The translations under genes and the position numbers were made by a program. 64,000 nt of DNA from assembly GCF_015680235.1 (NCBI RefSeq), contig NZ_JADLJL010000001.1, positions 62,001-126,000 of the forward strand, read 5' to 3'. Positions 18,300 to 27,077 of the stretch are shown here, piece by piece (the stretch's first letter is position 1; each line of letters opens with the position of its first letter). The notes beneath the pieces are model-generated. The model was not told the DNA's origin. It made no database searches and saw only the letters and a list, made by a program, of their open reading frames with translations. The stretch comes from Pseudomonas guariconensis. Lineage in GTDB: Bacteria > Pseudomonadota > Gammaproteobacteria > Pseudomonadales > Pseudomonadaceae.

Positions 18300-19169
18300 A
18301 TGTCAGTCTCCCACGCTCAACTCAAGGCCTTTCACGCGGTTGCCGAGCAAGGCAGCTTCACCCGTGCTGCGGAAAAACTGTTCCTCACCCAGCCGGCCGT
18401 CTCCGATCAGGTGCGCAAGCTCGAGGAACGTTTCGGTGTGCTGCTGTTCCATCGCAACAAACGCTCGGTGCAGCTGACCGACCTGGGCGAGCGCCTGCTG
18501 GGCGTCACCCAGCGGCTGTTCGCCTGCGAAACCGAGGCGGTGGAGCTGCTGCAGGACTCCCGCGCCCTGCACACCGGCAGCCTGGTGCTGGCGGTGGACG
18601 CCCCGGTCCACGTTCTGCCGCAGATCGCCCGATTCTGCCAGCGCTACCCGGGCATCCAGGTGAAGATCGAAACGGGCAACACCGACGAATCCCTGGCCCG
18701 TCTGTTCAGCTACCAGGCCGACCTGGCCCTGCTCGGGCGCGATGTCGATGACGAGCGGCTGTTCTGCGTGCCCATGCGCCGCGACCCGATGGTGGCGTTC
18801 GTCTCGCGCAATCACCCCTGGGCCAGCCGCAGCTCGATCAACCTTGCCGACCTGGACGATACCCCATTGGTGCTGCGTGAACCGGGCTCGGTGACCCGCC
18901 AGACGCTCGAGGAAGAAATGCAGCGTGCCGGCCTGCGCATCCGCCCAGCGATCCAGGTAGAAGGCCGTGAGGCGGCACGGGAAGCGGTGGTGGTAGGCAT
19001 CGGTGTGGGCGTGGTGTCGGCCGCCGAGTTCGGGGCGGATGCTCGAGTATGCGCGCTGCCGATCCTCGATTGCCAACGGCACCTGACCGAGACCCTGGTG
19101 TGCCTGAGCGAACAGCGCACCCGGCGGGTGGTGGCGACCTTCCTGCAGATGGTGCAAGACGAAAGTTGA
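18300..19169 (+). CDS. LysR regulator, aminoethylphosphonate-associated type
   Basis: A 289-residue LysR protein. The HTH reads QLKAFHAVAEQGSFTRAAEK and QPAVSDQVRKLEERFGV, close to the phn_lysR family tied to aminoethylphosphonate catabolism. The effector domain follows (residues ~90-289). ATG at 18300 has GGAG six bases upstream. It is divergent from the transporter/oxidase operon, the normal arrangement for a LysR activator, and a palindrome at 18241-18261 is a candidate binding site. Confidence 0.85.
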   Translation: MSVSHAQLKAFHAVAEQGSFTRAAEKLFLTQPAVSDQVRKLEERFGVLLFHRNKRSVQLTDLGERLLGVTQRLFACETEAVELLQDSRALHTGSLVLAVDAPVHVLPQIARFCQRYPGIQVKIETGNTDESLARLFSYQADLALLGRDVDDERLFCVPMRRDPMVAFVSRNHPWASRSSINLADLDDTPLVLREPGSVTRQTLEEEMQRAGLRIRPAIQVEGREAAREAVVVGIGVGVVSAAEFGADARVCALPILDCQRHLTETLVCLSEQRTRRVVATFLQMVQDES

Positions 19170-19190
19170 TGGGGCGCGAAAGCCCGCTCT

Positions 19191-19335
19191 CCGACGGGCG
19201 GCGATAATGCTGTGGGGCAGCGGTCCGACTTGTCCTGCGATTAGCGCGGGCCCAATATCACTGTCGCCCTTGATCGCAAGACCAGCCCGCTCCCACAAGT
19301 CCCGCAAAATCAACTAGTTATGCATTGTTCTATGC
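19191..19335. repeat. REP pair with attached conserved flank (copy B)
   Basis: Inverted REP-like copies, with the conserved flank in reverse orientation (CGCAAAATCAACTAGTTATGC and then ATTGTTCTATG, 19303-19334). Compared with the copies at 1.7, 39.5 and 61.0 kb it has a few substitutions, including GCATTG for GCGTTG. Confidence 0.8.
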
Positions 19336-19367
19336 TGGTATGAATTTCCGTGCCGCGGGTACACAGC

Positions 19368-19739
19368 ATGCTCTCCCGCCTCGCCGCCGACGCCCTGGTT
19401 CTCCTGCACCTGGCGTTCATCCTGCTGGTGTTGTTCGGTGGACTCCTGGTCATCAAGTGGCGCCCTGCCCTGTTCATCCACCTGCCGGCCATGGCCTGGG
19501 GGCTGGCGGTGGAGTGTCTGCATCTAGGCTGTCCGCTGACCGGCTGGGAAAACCGTCGGCGCGCCGCCGCAGGCCAGGCTGGCTACCAGGGCGGCTTCAT
19601 CGAGCATTACATCTGGCCGATGATCTACCCCGCCGGGCTGACGCCACAGGTCCAGACTCTGCTGGGCCTGTTCGTATTGGTGCTCAACCTCGGCGTGTAC
19701 GGCTACGTCTACTGGCGCTGGCGCCGCACTAGCGGGTAG
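19368..19739 (+). CDS. DUF2784 family membrane protein
   Basis: A 123-residue protein of the DUF2784 family, with hydrophobic helices ALVLLHLAFILLVLFGG, FIHLPAMAWGLAVECL and LLGLFVLVLNLGVYGYVYW. The family signature LGCPLTGWEN and the later EHYIWPMIYP are present. ATG at 19368 is chosen over a GTG at 19350; neither has a strong ribosome site. The 3' end overlaps the convergent tam gene by 11 bases. Function is unknown. Confidence 0.8.
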   Translation: MLSRLAADALVLLHLAFILLVLFGGLLVIKWRPALFIHLPAMAWGLAVECLHLGCPLTGWENRRRAAAGQAGYQGGFIEHYIWPMIYPAGLTPQVQTLLGLFVLVLNLGVYGYVYWRWRRTSG

Positions 19740-20505
19740 CGACAACGAACAATCGCGGGAACGGCAACAGCACCTTGCCGTCGCTGGCAGCCGGGTAGTC
19801 TTGCTGCATCGCCTGCAGGTAGAGCTGCAGAAAGTCCGCCTGCTCCCGCTCATCCAGCCGCGCCAGGTACGGTCGCAGGGCTGAGCCTTTGAACCACTCC
19901 ACGACCGCCTCGGCGCCACCGGCCAACGGGTGGTGGTAGGTCGTACGCCAGACATCCACACGAGCGCACAGCGGGCTGAGCAGGTCGTAATAGAACGCTG
20001 CGTTGTGCCGCGGCGGCAGTAAGAAATCGGCGAATTTGTCCGCCCACGGCCCTTGGCCGGCGATCTCGCGCAACTGCCGATGGGCAGGTTCATCGATGTT
20101 GTCCGGCGTTTGCACGGCCAGGCTGCCGCCCTCGGTCAACTGACGAACCAAATGAGGATAGAGGGTGCCGTGGTCGGGTACCCATTGCAGCGAAGCGTTA
20201 GCCAGGATCAGGTCTTGCGGCTCGCTGGCCGTCCAATTGGCGATATCGCCGATTTCGCACCGCACCTGCGGTACGCACAGGCGCCGCCGCTGGCGCGCCT
20301 TGTCGATCATGTCCGGGTCGCTGTCCAGGGCCACCACCATGGCATCGGGGTGTTGGCCACGCAGTACTTCGGTGGAGTTGCCCGGGCCGCACCCAAGGTC
20401 GGTGGCATGACGCACCGGACGTGGCGGCACTGCGGCCAGCAGGTCGCGCACGGCGCGGGTACGCTCATCTTCGAACAGGGAATACTGGGTAGCGGACCAC
20501 GTCAT
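19729..20505 (-). CDS. tam: Trans-aconitate 2-methyltransferase
   Basis: A 258-residue class I SAM methyltransferase matching Tam, which methylates trans-aconitate, an inhibitory by-product of the TCA cycle. The SAM motif ATDLGCGPGNSTEVL is at residues ~34-48, and the Tam-typical ANASLQWVPDHGTLYPHLV and QTPDNIDEPAHRQLRE follow. Length is as usual. It ends overlapping the convergent DUF2784 gene. Confidence 0.9.
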   Translation of the reverse strand: MTWSATQYSLFEDERTRAVRDLLAAVPPRPVRHATDLGCGPGNSTEVLRGQHPDAMVVALDSDPDMIDKARQRRRLCVPQVRCEIGDIANWTASEPQDLILANASLQWVPDHGTLYPHLVRQLTEGGSLAVQTPDNIDEPAHRQLREIAGQGPWADKFADFLLPPRHNAAFYYDLLSPLCARVDVWRTTYHHPLAGGAEAVVEWFKGSALRPYLARLDEREQADFLQLYLQAMQQDYPAASDGKVLLPFPRLFVVATR

Positions 20506-20532
20506 GACAGGCTCCTTCGACAGGCTGAGTGT

Positions 20533-21045
20533 CTAGCATAAGCCATTTGCCGCCTTGCCGCGGGGGGGGGGGGGGCGTTTGGCCTGCGTGACCGGGATGT
20601 CGCCGCTGCCCTTGCCCTCACGCCGCTCGCTCATCCAGTCGCTGACTTTCTGGCCGAACTGTGACGGCGCCTTGCGACCGAAACGCCGCGCCAAGTCGAG
20701 GATGGTCTGCTGGGCCAGTGCCTCCTCCATGCGCTTTTGCGCACCCAGCATCACCGCATGGATCGCGCAGGTGCCCTCGGTGGCCCAGGTCGGTGGCGCG
20801 CCCTCGAACAAGGTGCAGCGCTCGCGGATCTCGCGGCAGTCGAAGATCTTCTTGGGCCCGTCGATCGCATTGACGATATCGAGCACGGTGATCTCGTCGG
20901 AGGGGCGCGCCAGGCGAAAACCACCACGTACGCCTTCGGTGGCCGCCACCAGGCCCGCGCGGGCCAGCTTGGTGAATACCTTGGCCAGGTATTCCTGGGG
21001 CACGCCTTGCAGCTCGGCCAGGTCGCGCACGCTGGATTCGCGGAT
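20533..21045 (-). pseudogene. Rrf2-family regulator lacking its N-terminus
   Basis: The frame carries most of an Rrf2 regulator: the second half of the wHTH (VRDLAELQGVPQEYLAKVF, ARAGLVAATEGVRGGF) and the cysteine region CREIRERC...C seen in Fe-S-sensing members. The first ~25 residues, including the first helix of the DNA-binding domain, are missing. They are replaced by sequence antisense to a broken flavoprotein gene that begins at about 21046. An ATG at 21138 keeps the frame open but yields an unrelated N-terminus. The 3' end contains a 14-base C run (G run on the plus strand) encoding a Pro stretch. Probably a non-functional remnant. Confidence 0.7.
20562..20575. repeat. Homopolymeric G tract (14 G) inside the Rrf2 remnant
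   Basis: Fourteen consecutive G on the plus strand, giving four consecutive Pro codons near the 3' end of the Rrf2 frame, 13 codons before the stop. Such tracts slip during replication and are also error-prone in sequencing. Confidence 0.9.
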
Positions 21046-21267
21046 CTGGACGGTCGGTGTCAAGGCCAGCCCCCTGACCGCCCAGGTGCCGGGCGAGCGT
21101 GACGGTTTCGGTCGACTGCGGGTGGACGAGCATCTCAAGGTAGCAGGCCAGGCGCATATCTATGCGACCGGCGACGTGGCCTGGGCCGCGGTGGACGATC
21201 TTGGCAACCATGCCTTGATGACCTGCCAGCACGCCATCCCGGTAAAGACCGAAATGGCGTCCGCTTG
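21046..21267 (+). pseudogene. Fragment of an NAD(P)/FAD-dependent oxidoreductase
   Basis: About 60 residues of a type-II NADH-dehydrogenase-like flavoprotein: WTVGVKASPLTAQVPGERDG, LRVDEHLKV, then the second FAD motif IYATGDVAWA and ALMTCQHAIP. The N-terminal Rossmann domains and the C-terminal dimerisation domain are absent. The left boundary abuts the truncated Rrf2 gene; the right boundary is just after CQHAIP (about 21240). No start or function should be assumed. Confidence 0.7.
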
Positions 21268-21287
21268 ATCTGTTTGTAATTCCTTGG

Positions 21288-21345
21288 AGCCGCTATGCGG
21301 CCCATCGCGGGCTTGTCTCGCGATGGGCCGCATAGCGGCTTTTTC
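21288..21345. terminator. Perfect 22-bp hairpin with T tract
   Basis: AGCCGCTATGCGGCCCATCG plus CG pairs perfectly with its complement at 21319-21340 around a 9-base loop (21310-21318), followed by TTTTT. It looks like a REP-derived intrinsic terminator, reading rightwards, placed after the flavoprotein remnant and before the chemoreceptor gene. Confidence 0.75.
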
Positions 21346-21517
21346 ACGCGCCATGGCGCAGTAGAGCGAACATCTATCCTAGAATGATGGCACTATGTCA
21401 TCACCCAATAAAAACACTATGACTGGTGAGGACTCAACGCCAACTCGCAACGCATCGAGCGCTTGGATGCGCGCCTGATCCATGCACTCGACACTGCCAA
21501 CGCCAAGGAACATTCAC

Positions 21518-23143
21518 ATGCAACTTCGGAATATGAAAATAGGCATTAGGGCCGCCAGCGTATTCGCTCTATTGGGTGTGCTGGTACTGATCATGGGCCT
21601 GATCGCACTTTACGAAACCCGGAAGATGGACAGCGCCACCGACGAGATACGGGTGAACTGGTTGCCCGCGATCATCTCGCTGGGCGATATCAGCAACGGC
21701 CTGGGCCGAGCACGCGCCCTGACCCTGCGCAGCGCGCTGGAAGAGCAGCCTGCCGCGCGCAAGGTCGCCCTGGACAAGATCATCGAAATTAACCAGAAAC
21801 TGGAAAAAGACCTGAAAGTATATGAAGGCACCATCGTCGACGATGAAGACCGTGCCTTGTTCAACACGTTCATGCAACTGAGCGAACGCTACCATGGGCT
21901 TCAGCAATCGATCCGAGATGCCATCGCAGCCGAGCAGTTCGACGAAGCCCGCCGACTGATCAATGGCTCCCTGGCCGAATACGCCGACAGCATGATGAAA
22001 GCGCTCGCCGCGGTCATCCAGTACAACGCCCATAATGCCGAGCAGGCATCCTTGCGCAGCAGCACGACATCCGACGAGGCCTTCGGCTTGATCGTCGGTA
22101 CCTTGATCCTGATCCTGCTTGCCCTGACCGTCATCGCTACCCTTCTTACCCGCAGCATCGTCCTTCCCCTGGCAGACGCCGTGGCAGTAGCCGAGCGCGT
22201 GGCCACAGGCGACTTGACCCGCGATATCCAGGTCATCGGCCGCGACGAACCGGCCTTGCTGCTACGCGCCCTTGGACGCATGCAACAGAGCCTGCGCGAG
22301 ACCTTGCGCAACATTGCCGCCGCTTCCGACCAGTTGGCCTCGGCCTCCGAAGAGCTGCACACGGTCACCGAGGACACCAGTCGTGGCCTGCACCAGCAAA
22401 GCGCCGAAATCGACCAGGCTGCCACCGCGGTCAACCAGATGACCGCCGCTGTCGAGGAAGTGGCCAACAACGCAGTGAGCACCGCCGACGCCTCCAAGGG
22501 GGCCGACCAGACCACCCGTGACGGCCGTGACCAGGTCAACCAGGCGCTGGCGTCTATCCAGCACCTGGTCAACGACGTCACCGACACGTCCGGGGAAATC
22601 GAACAGCTGGCCAGCAATGCCAATGAAATCAGCCGAGTGCTGGACGTGATCGGTGCCATCGCCGGGCAGACCAACCTGCTAGCGCTCAACGCGGCCATCG
22701 AAGCGGCCCGTGCTGGCGAGGCCGGTCGCGGGTTCGCCGTGGTGGCCGATGAAGTGCGCGCCCTCGCCCACCGTACCCAGCAGTCCACGGCGGAGATCGA
22801 GCAGATGATCAGTGGTATCCAGTCCGGCACGGAGCGCGCGGTGAGCGCCATGCACACCAGCCAGGGCCGCGCCAACGGCACGCTGGAAGTGGCCCAGTCG
22901 GCTGGTCAGGCACTGGAAGTGATCGCCGAGGCCATTGCCTCGATCAACCAACGCAACCTGGTGATCGCCAGCGCCTCGGAAGAGCAGGCCCAGGTGGCCC
23001 GCGAGGTTGACCGCAACCTGGTCAATATCCGCGACCTGGCCATGCAGACGTCGGCGGGGGCCAACCAGACCAGCGCCGCAGCCCAGGACCTGTCGCGGCT
23101 GGCGGTAGACCTGAACGCGATGGTGGCTCAGTTCAAGCTCTGA
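21518..23143 (+). CDS. Methyl-accepting chemotaxis protein
   Basis: A 541-residue transmembrane chemoreceptor. TM1 is [19 protein letters not shown] (residues ~13-31). A periplasmic ~150-residue helical ligand domain of four-helix-bundle type follows, then TM2 ([20 protein letters not shown]), a HAMP domain ([18 protein letters not shown]) and a signalling domain with the invariant hairpin tip [19 protein letters not shown] and [16 protein letters not shown] at 21518 has AAGGAA 7 bases upstream; the ATG at 21482 is less likely. No CheW-binding pentapeptide tail is visible. The ligand cannot be told from sequence. Confidence 0.92.
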   Translation: MQLRNMKIGIRAASVFALLGVLVLIMGLIALYETRKMDSATDEIRVNWLPAIISLGDISNGLGRARALTLRSALEEQPAARKVALDKIIEINQKLEKDLKVYEGTIVDDEDRALFNTFMQLSERYHGLQQSIRDAIAAEQFDEARRLINGSLAEYADSMMKALAAVIQYNAHNAEQASLRSSTTSDEAFGLIVGTLILILLALTVIATLLTRSIVLPLADAVAVAERVATGDLTRDIQVIGRDEPALLLRALGRMQQSLRETLRNIAAASDQLASASEELHTVTEDTSRGLHQQSAEIDQAATAVNQMTAAVEEVANNAVSTADASKGADQTTRDGRDQVNQALASIQHLVNDVTDTSGEIEQLASNANEISRVLDVIGAIAGQTNLLALNAAIEAARAGEAGRGFAVVADEVRALAHRTQQSTAEIEQMISGIQSGTERAVSAMHTSQGRANGTLEVAQSAGQALEVIAEAIASINQRNLVIASASEEQAQVAREVDRNLVNIRDLAMQTSAGANQTSAAAQDLSRLAVDLNAMVAQFKL

Positions 23144-23154
23144 ACCATTTCGGG

Positions 23155-23252
23155 AAAAGCCCGCTCCTGCAGGATCACGCAAACCTTACCAATGGTGGGT
23201 GTCCTGTAGGAGCGGCCTTGTGCCGCGATGGGGCGCGTAGCGGCCCTAATTG
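23155..23252. repeat. REP pair after chemoreceptor gene
   Basis: Inverted REP-like sequences (GGAAAAGCCCGCTCCTGCAG and CTGTAGGAGCGGCCTTGTGC) ending in CGCGTAGCGGCCC. Placed between convergent genes. Confidence 0.7.
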
Positions 23253-23291
23253 CTTACCTGACAGGCATTCGGCATTAGCCCTTCTGTCTGC

Positions 23292-24698
23292 TTATTCGTT
23301 GACACTCACCACCCGGCCCACCTTGGCCGGCGCCTTGCCACGGGTCGCCAGGCAGTAGTACAGCGGGCAGGTCACCAGCAGCCCGAACAGCCACGACAGG
23401 TCCGCCCCTTCCACCAGGTTCGAATACGGGCCGACATACAGCGATGTGTTGGCGAACGGCAACTGCACCAGGATGCCGCAGGCATAGGCAATGATCGCGT
23501 GGTGGTTGAAGCGCCCATAGATGCCGCCATCGGCGCGGAAGATCGAGGCGATGTCGTACACGCCCTTCTTGATCAGGTAGAAGTCGATCAGGTTGATCGA
23601 CGCCCAGGGCACCAGCACCAACAGCAGCGCCAGGATCAGGCCGATGAATTGCCCGATGAAGTCGGCCGAGGCATTGAGCGCCACCAGCCCGCACGCCGCC
23701 AGAATCACCGTGGCAAGCACCACCCGTACCTTGACGCTCGGCGTCCACTGGGCCGCGAAGGTCTGGATGGCGGTGACGATCGACAGCACCGCACCGTACA
23801 GGTTGAGCGCGTTGTGGCTGATGATGTTGCACAGGAACAGCACCATCAGCACCGGCCCCAGCCAGCCCGTGGCTTGTTCCACCGCCGCCATGGCGTCGGT
23901 GCCTTCAGGCACGCACAGCACCGCCACCACCCCGAAGCTGAAGCACAGGATAGTCCCCAAGGTCGCGCCAAAATAGGTGGCCCAGAACGGCCTGGCGATA
24001 CCCACTTCACGCGGCAGGTAGCGCGAATAGTCGGAGGTATACGGTGAGAAGCTGATCTGCCAGATCACCCCCAGCGATACAGTGGCGACGAACCCGGACA
24101 GGTTGAACGCGCCGCGGCTGAAGAAGTCCGCCGGCAGCGCCTGACTGAACATCATGACGAAGCCTGCCAGCAGCGCCGAGCCCATCACCCAGGTGCCGAT
24201 GCGGTTGAGGGTATGGATGAAGCGGTAGCCGATCACGCCGATGGCCGTGGCGCTCAGGGCGCCGACGACGATCGCCGTGGGCATCGGCACGCTGGGGGCG
24301 ATGCCATGGATCGACTTGCCCGCCAGCACGATGTTGGAAATGAAGAACCCGACATAGATCAGTGCGGTGAAGAACACGATCAGCAAGGCGCCGTAACGCC
24401 CGAACTGCCCGCGGCTCTGCACCATCTGCGGGATGCCCAGCTGCGGTCCCTGCGCAGAGGCCAGGGCGATGACCACGCCACCCAGCAGATGACCCAGCAC
24501 GATGGCGAGCAAGCCCCACACCAGGTTCAGGTGGAACACCTGGACCACCATGGCACCGGTGACGATAGGCAGCGGCGCGATGTTGGTACTGAACCAGAGG
24601 GTGAACAGGTCGCGCGCCTTCCCATGGCGCTCGGCAGGGGGAACGTAATCGACCGTGTGATTTTCGACAAACTGGTGTTGCGACGACGGTTGGGACAT
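23292..24698 (-). CDS. NCS1-family purine/cytosine-type permease (CodB-like)
   Basis: A 468-residue, twelve-helix NCS1 symporter, the family that imports nucleobases, hydantoin, allantoin and related N-heterocycles. Family features include LFTLWFSTNIAPLPIVTGA at the first helix, FSPYTSDYSRYLPREV in the middle, and LVPWASINLIDFYLIKKGVYD near the end. The divergent promoter region carries palindrome site 1 between a -35 and a -10. The same box precedes an ABC importer at 39.8 kb and, in related form, the flavin reductase, AA_synth and riboflavin genes. I infer it imports the substrate of the neighbouring flavin-dependent pathway. Confidence 0.85.
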   Translation of the reverse strand: MSQPSSQHQFVENHTVDYVPPAERHGKARDLFTLWFSTNIAPLPIVTGAMVVQVFHLNLVWGLLAIVLGHLLGGVVIALASAQGPQLGIPQMVQSRGQFGRYGALLIVFFTALIYVGFFISNIVLAGKSIHGIAPSVPMPTAIVVGALSATAIGVIGYRFIHTLNRIGTWVMGSALLAGFVMMFSQALPADFFSRGAFNLSGFVATVSLGVIWQISFSPYTSDYSRYLPREVGIARPFWATYFGATLGTILCFSFGVVAVLCVPEGTDAMAAVEQATGWLGPVLMVLFLCNIISHNALNLYGAVLSIVTAIQTFAAQWTPSVKVRVVLATVILAACGLVALNASADFIGQFIGLILALLLVLVPWASINLIDFYLIKKGVYDIASIFRADGGIYGRFNHHAIIAYACGILVQLPFANTSLYVGPYSNLVEGADLSWLFGLLVTCPLYYCLATRGKAPAKVGRVVSVNE

Positions 24699-24769
24699 GG
24701 TTTTCAGCTCGAAAGGTCGTTTTTTATCTTTGTAGGAAACCGCTCAAGGCGGCCTCTCAGCTGCGCACC

Positions 24770-24797
24770 ATATTATGGTATTCCAAGCTTTTGACAA
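24770..24797 (-). promoter_or_regulatory. Promoter and operator site 1 (NCS1 permease)
   Basis: Read on the minus strand: -35 TTGTCA (24792-24797), a 16-base spacer, -10 TAATAT (24770-24775). The 10-mer TGGAATACCA (24776-24785) occupies the spacer up to the -10. The block AAAAGCTTGGAATACCATAA is almost identical to the block in front of the ABC importer at 39.8 kb. Position implies repression by a bound regulator. Confidence 0.65.
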
Positions 24798-24929
24798 CAC
24801 TGCACTGTGCTTTTTCGGCGCATCTGATCCGCCTCGCGCCCCGCCTCGAAGCCTCTATTTAGCCGACAAACCCACTGAATTCGCGGCCTTGACCGTTTAT
24901 CGCCTATGAACCTGTAGGAAAAATTCTGC

Positions 24930-24957
24930 TTGCAATCGAGGTATTACGGTATACCAT
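24930..24957 (+). promoter_or_regulatory. Promoter and operator site 2 (flavin reductase 1)
   Basis: TTGCAA (24930-24935), 16-base spacer, TACCAT (24952-24957), with CGGTATACCA (24947-24956) overlapping the -10. TATTAYGGTATACCATCAGA is shared with site 3 at 27.0 kb. It lies 57 bases upstream of the flavin reductase start. Confidence 0.6.
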
Positions 24958-25013
24958 CAGACACATCAACGATAAAAACGCGGACCACCGCTGCCCTACC
25001 CGAGGAACACGCC

Positions 25014-25499
25014 ATGATCGACGCAACCGTCTACAAGAACGTCCTGGGCTCCTTCCCGTCCGGCGTCACGGTCATCACCACCCTGGACGACGACGGCTCG
25101 ATCGTCGGTCTCACGGCCAGTGCCTTCTCGTCCCTGTCCATGGACCCGCCACTGGTGCTGTTCTGCCCCAACTACAGCTCCGACTCCTACCCCGTGCTGA
25201 TCAAACAGAAGCGCTTCGCCATCCACCTGCTTTCCGGTGAACAGCAGGCCGAAGCCTACGCCTTCGCCAAGAAAGGCAAGGACAAGGCCGCTGGCATCGA
25301 ATGGTCGCTGAGCGAGCTCGGCAACCCGCTGCTGGCCAACGCCACCGCGATCATCGAGTGCGAGCTGTGGCGCGAATACGAAGGCGGTGACCACGCCATC
25401 ATGGTCGGCAAGGTGCATAACCTGATCGTGCCCGAGGAGGCGCCACGGCCGATGGTCTACTGCCGCGGCAAGATGGCCAGCCTGCCGGCCTTCGCCTGA
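25014..25499 (+). CDS. Flavin reductase family protein (paralogue 1)
   Basis: A 161-residue FMN-binding split-barrel flavin reductase of the HpaC/RutF type, which supplies reduced FMN to a partner monooxygenase. Typical are GSFPSGVTVITT at residues ~12-23, LTASAFSSLSMDPPLVLFC at ~37-55, and FAIHLLS. ATG at 25014 with GAGGAA upstream. A luciferase-like monooxygenase follows 132 bases downstream, its likely partner. A close paralogue sits at 30072-30557, roughly three quarters identical by eye. Confidence 0.88.
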   Translation: MIDATVYKNVLGSFPSGVTVITTLDDDGSIVGLTASAFSSLSMDPPLVLFCPNYSSDSYPVLIKQKRFAIHLLSGEQQAEAYAFAKKGKDKAAGIEWSLSELGNPLLANATAIIECELWREYEGGDHAIMVGKVHNLIVPEEAPRPMVYCRGKMASLPAFA

Positions 25500-25631
25500 A
25501 TTACCGTTAGACGCAAGGCTCCGTGGGAGCGGGCTTGCCCGCGATCACCGGCAACGCCGGTGCCATGCAGTGATCAGATCTGACCGCCTGCCCCCAGGCA
25601 GGCGATAACAACAAGCTCCGAGGAAAACCCC

Positions 25632-26675
25632 ATGAAATTTTCGTTGTTCGTGCACATGGAACGTTGGGATGAACAGGTCAGCCACCGCCAGCTGTTCGAA
25701 GACCTGACCGAACTGACCCTGATGGCCGAGCGCGGCGGTTTCAGCACCGTATGGATCGGCGAACACCACGCCATGGAGTACACCATTTCGCCCAGCCCCA
25801 TGCCGCTGCTGGCGTATCTGGCTGCGCGCACCGAGACCATCCGCCTGGGCGCCGGCACCATCATCGCCCCGTTCTGGAATCCGATCCGCGTGGCCGGCGA
25901 ATGCGCCCTGCTCGATGTGATCAGCAACGGGCGCATGGAAGTGGGCCTGGCCCGGGGCGCCTACCAGTTCGAATTCGACCGCATGGCCAACGGCATGCCC
26001 GCCACCGATGGCGGCAAGGCTCTGCGCGAGATGGTCCCGGCGGTACGCCAGCTGTGGCAGGGCGACTATGCCCACGCAGGCGAGGTGTACAACTTCCCAA
26101 CCTCGACCAGCGTGCCCAAGCCGGTACAGGCAGGCATGCCGCCGATGTGGATCGCGGCCCGCGACCCGGACTCGCACAACTTCGCGGTCAAGCACGGTTG
26201 CAACGTCATGGTCACCCCACTGATGAAGGGTGACGAGGAAGTCCTGGACCTGAAAAACAAGTTCCAGGCAGCCCTGGACAACAACCCCGAGGTGCCGCGC
26301 CCGCAACTGATGGTGCTGCGCCACACCCACGTGCACAGCCCGGACGAACCGGAGGGCTGGAAGGTCGGCGCCCAGGCCATTTCGCGCTTCTACCGCACCT
26401 TCGATGCCTGGTTCGGCAACAAGACCACCCCGGTCAACGGCTTCCTCGAGCCGAGCCCGGAGTCGAAGTTCGCCGAGGTACCAGCATTCGAGCTGGAGAA
26501 CATCCGCAAGAACACCATGATCGGCACGCCCGAGCAGATCATCGCGCGCATCAAGTACTACCAGGAGCTGGGCGTCGACGAGTTCAGCTTCTGGTGCGAC
26601 AACAGCCTGCCTCATGCCGAGAAGAAGAAGTCGCTGGAGCTGTTCATCAAGGAAGTGGTGCCGGCGTTCGCCTGA
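25632..26675 (+). CDS. Luciferase-like (LLM) flavin-dependent monooxygenase
   Basis: A 347-residue TIM-barrel protein of the bacterial-luciferase/group C monooxygenase family, using FMNH2 and O2. The family signature TVWIGEHHAMEY with the His pair is at residues ~40-51. LGAGTIIAPFWNPIRVAGE at ~76-94 and LARGAYQFEFDRM follow; the C-terminal IGTPEQIIARIKYYQELGVD is also typical. ATG has GAGGAAAA upstream. An 8-bp hairpin (25585-25604) lies in the leader. It shares a locus with two flavin reductases, an alpha/beta hydrolase and an aldehyde dehydrogenase, a layout reminiscent of the Rut uracil pathway. The substrate is unknown. Confidence 0.88.
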   Translation: MKFSLFVHMERWDEQVSHRQLFEDLTELTLMAERGGFSTVWIGEHHAMEYTISPSPMPLLAYLAARTETIRLGAGTIIAPFWNPIRVAGECALLDVISNGRMEVGLARGAYQFEFDRMANGMPATDGGKALREMVPAVRQLWQGDYAHAGEVYNFPTSTSVPKPVQAGMPPMWIAARDPDSHNFAVKHGCNVMVTPLMKGDEEVLDLKNKFQAALDNNPEVPRPQLMVLRHTHVHSPDEPEGWKVGAQAISRFYRTFDAWFGNKTTPVNGFLEPSPESKFAEVPAFELENIRKNTMIGTPEQIIARIKYYQELGVDEFSFWCDNSLPHAEKKKSLELFIKEVVPAFA

Positions 26676-26720
26676 GTTTTGTTAGTTGGGCGCAGGTTTC
26701 GATGCTGAAGCGCCTGAGAG

Positions 26721-26941
26721 ATCGAGCGCCGCCCGCGCGGCGCATCGCGAGCTGCGCTCGCTCCTACGTTTGTGTCGGGCCAATTAATCCTGTGGGATTT
26801 TCGCGCGGACGCCTTGGCGCCTGACGCGAGACTGTGTTGTACGAACCAGGCGGTCGCGCGCGCCTGCCACAGGCGTTACTGGCCGTAAACAAACATAGGA
26901 GCGAGCGCAGCTCGCGATGCGCCGCGCGGGCGGCGCTCGAT
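26721..26941. repeat. 221-bp element with 53-bp terminal inverted repeats
   Basis: The left arm 26721-26773 starts ATCGAGCGCCGCCCGCGCGG and the right arm 26889-26941 is its inverse with one mismatch (ACG versus ATG near the inner end). The ~115-base centre holds further short inverted repeats and no ORF. It sits between the monooxygenase and AA_synth genes, just left of operator site 3. It looks like a non-autonomous REP/MITE-type element; no flanking target duplication is obvious. Confidence 0.85.
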
Positions 26942-27011
26942 TTTCCAGACGTTAAAAATCCCGACCACTGCGCCTTTCATCCGCCCCGTCACATAAATTT
27001 CAGGCAACCTC

Positions 27012-27039
27012 TTGCACAACCAGTATTATGGTATACCAT
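27012..27039 (+). promoter_or_regulatory. Promoter and operator site 3 (AA_synth operon)
   Basis: TTGCAC (27012-27017), 16-base spacer, TACCAT (27034-27039). ATGGTATACCAT (27028-27039), a perfect 12-bp palindrome, overlaps the -10. Same architecture and flanks as site 2. It lies 38 bases upstream of the AA_synth start. Confidence 0.65.
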
Positions 27040-27077
27040 CAGACAACAAGAGCTGATAACCCTCACAGGAGCCCTCC

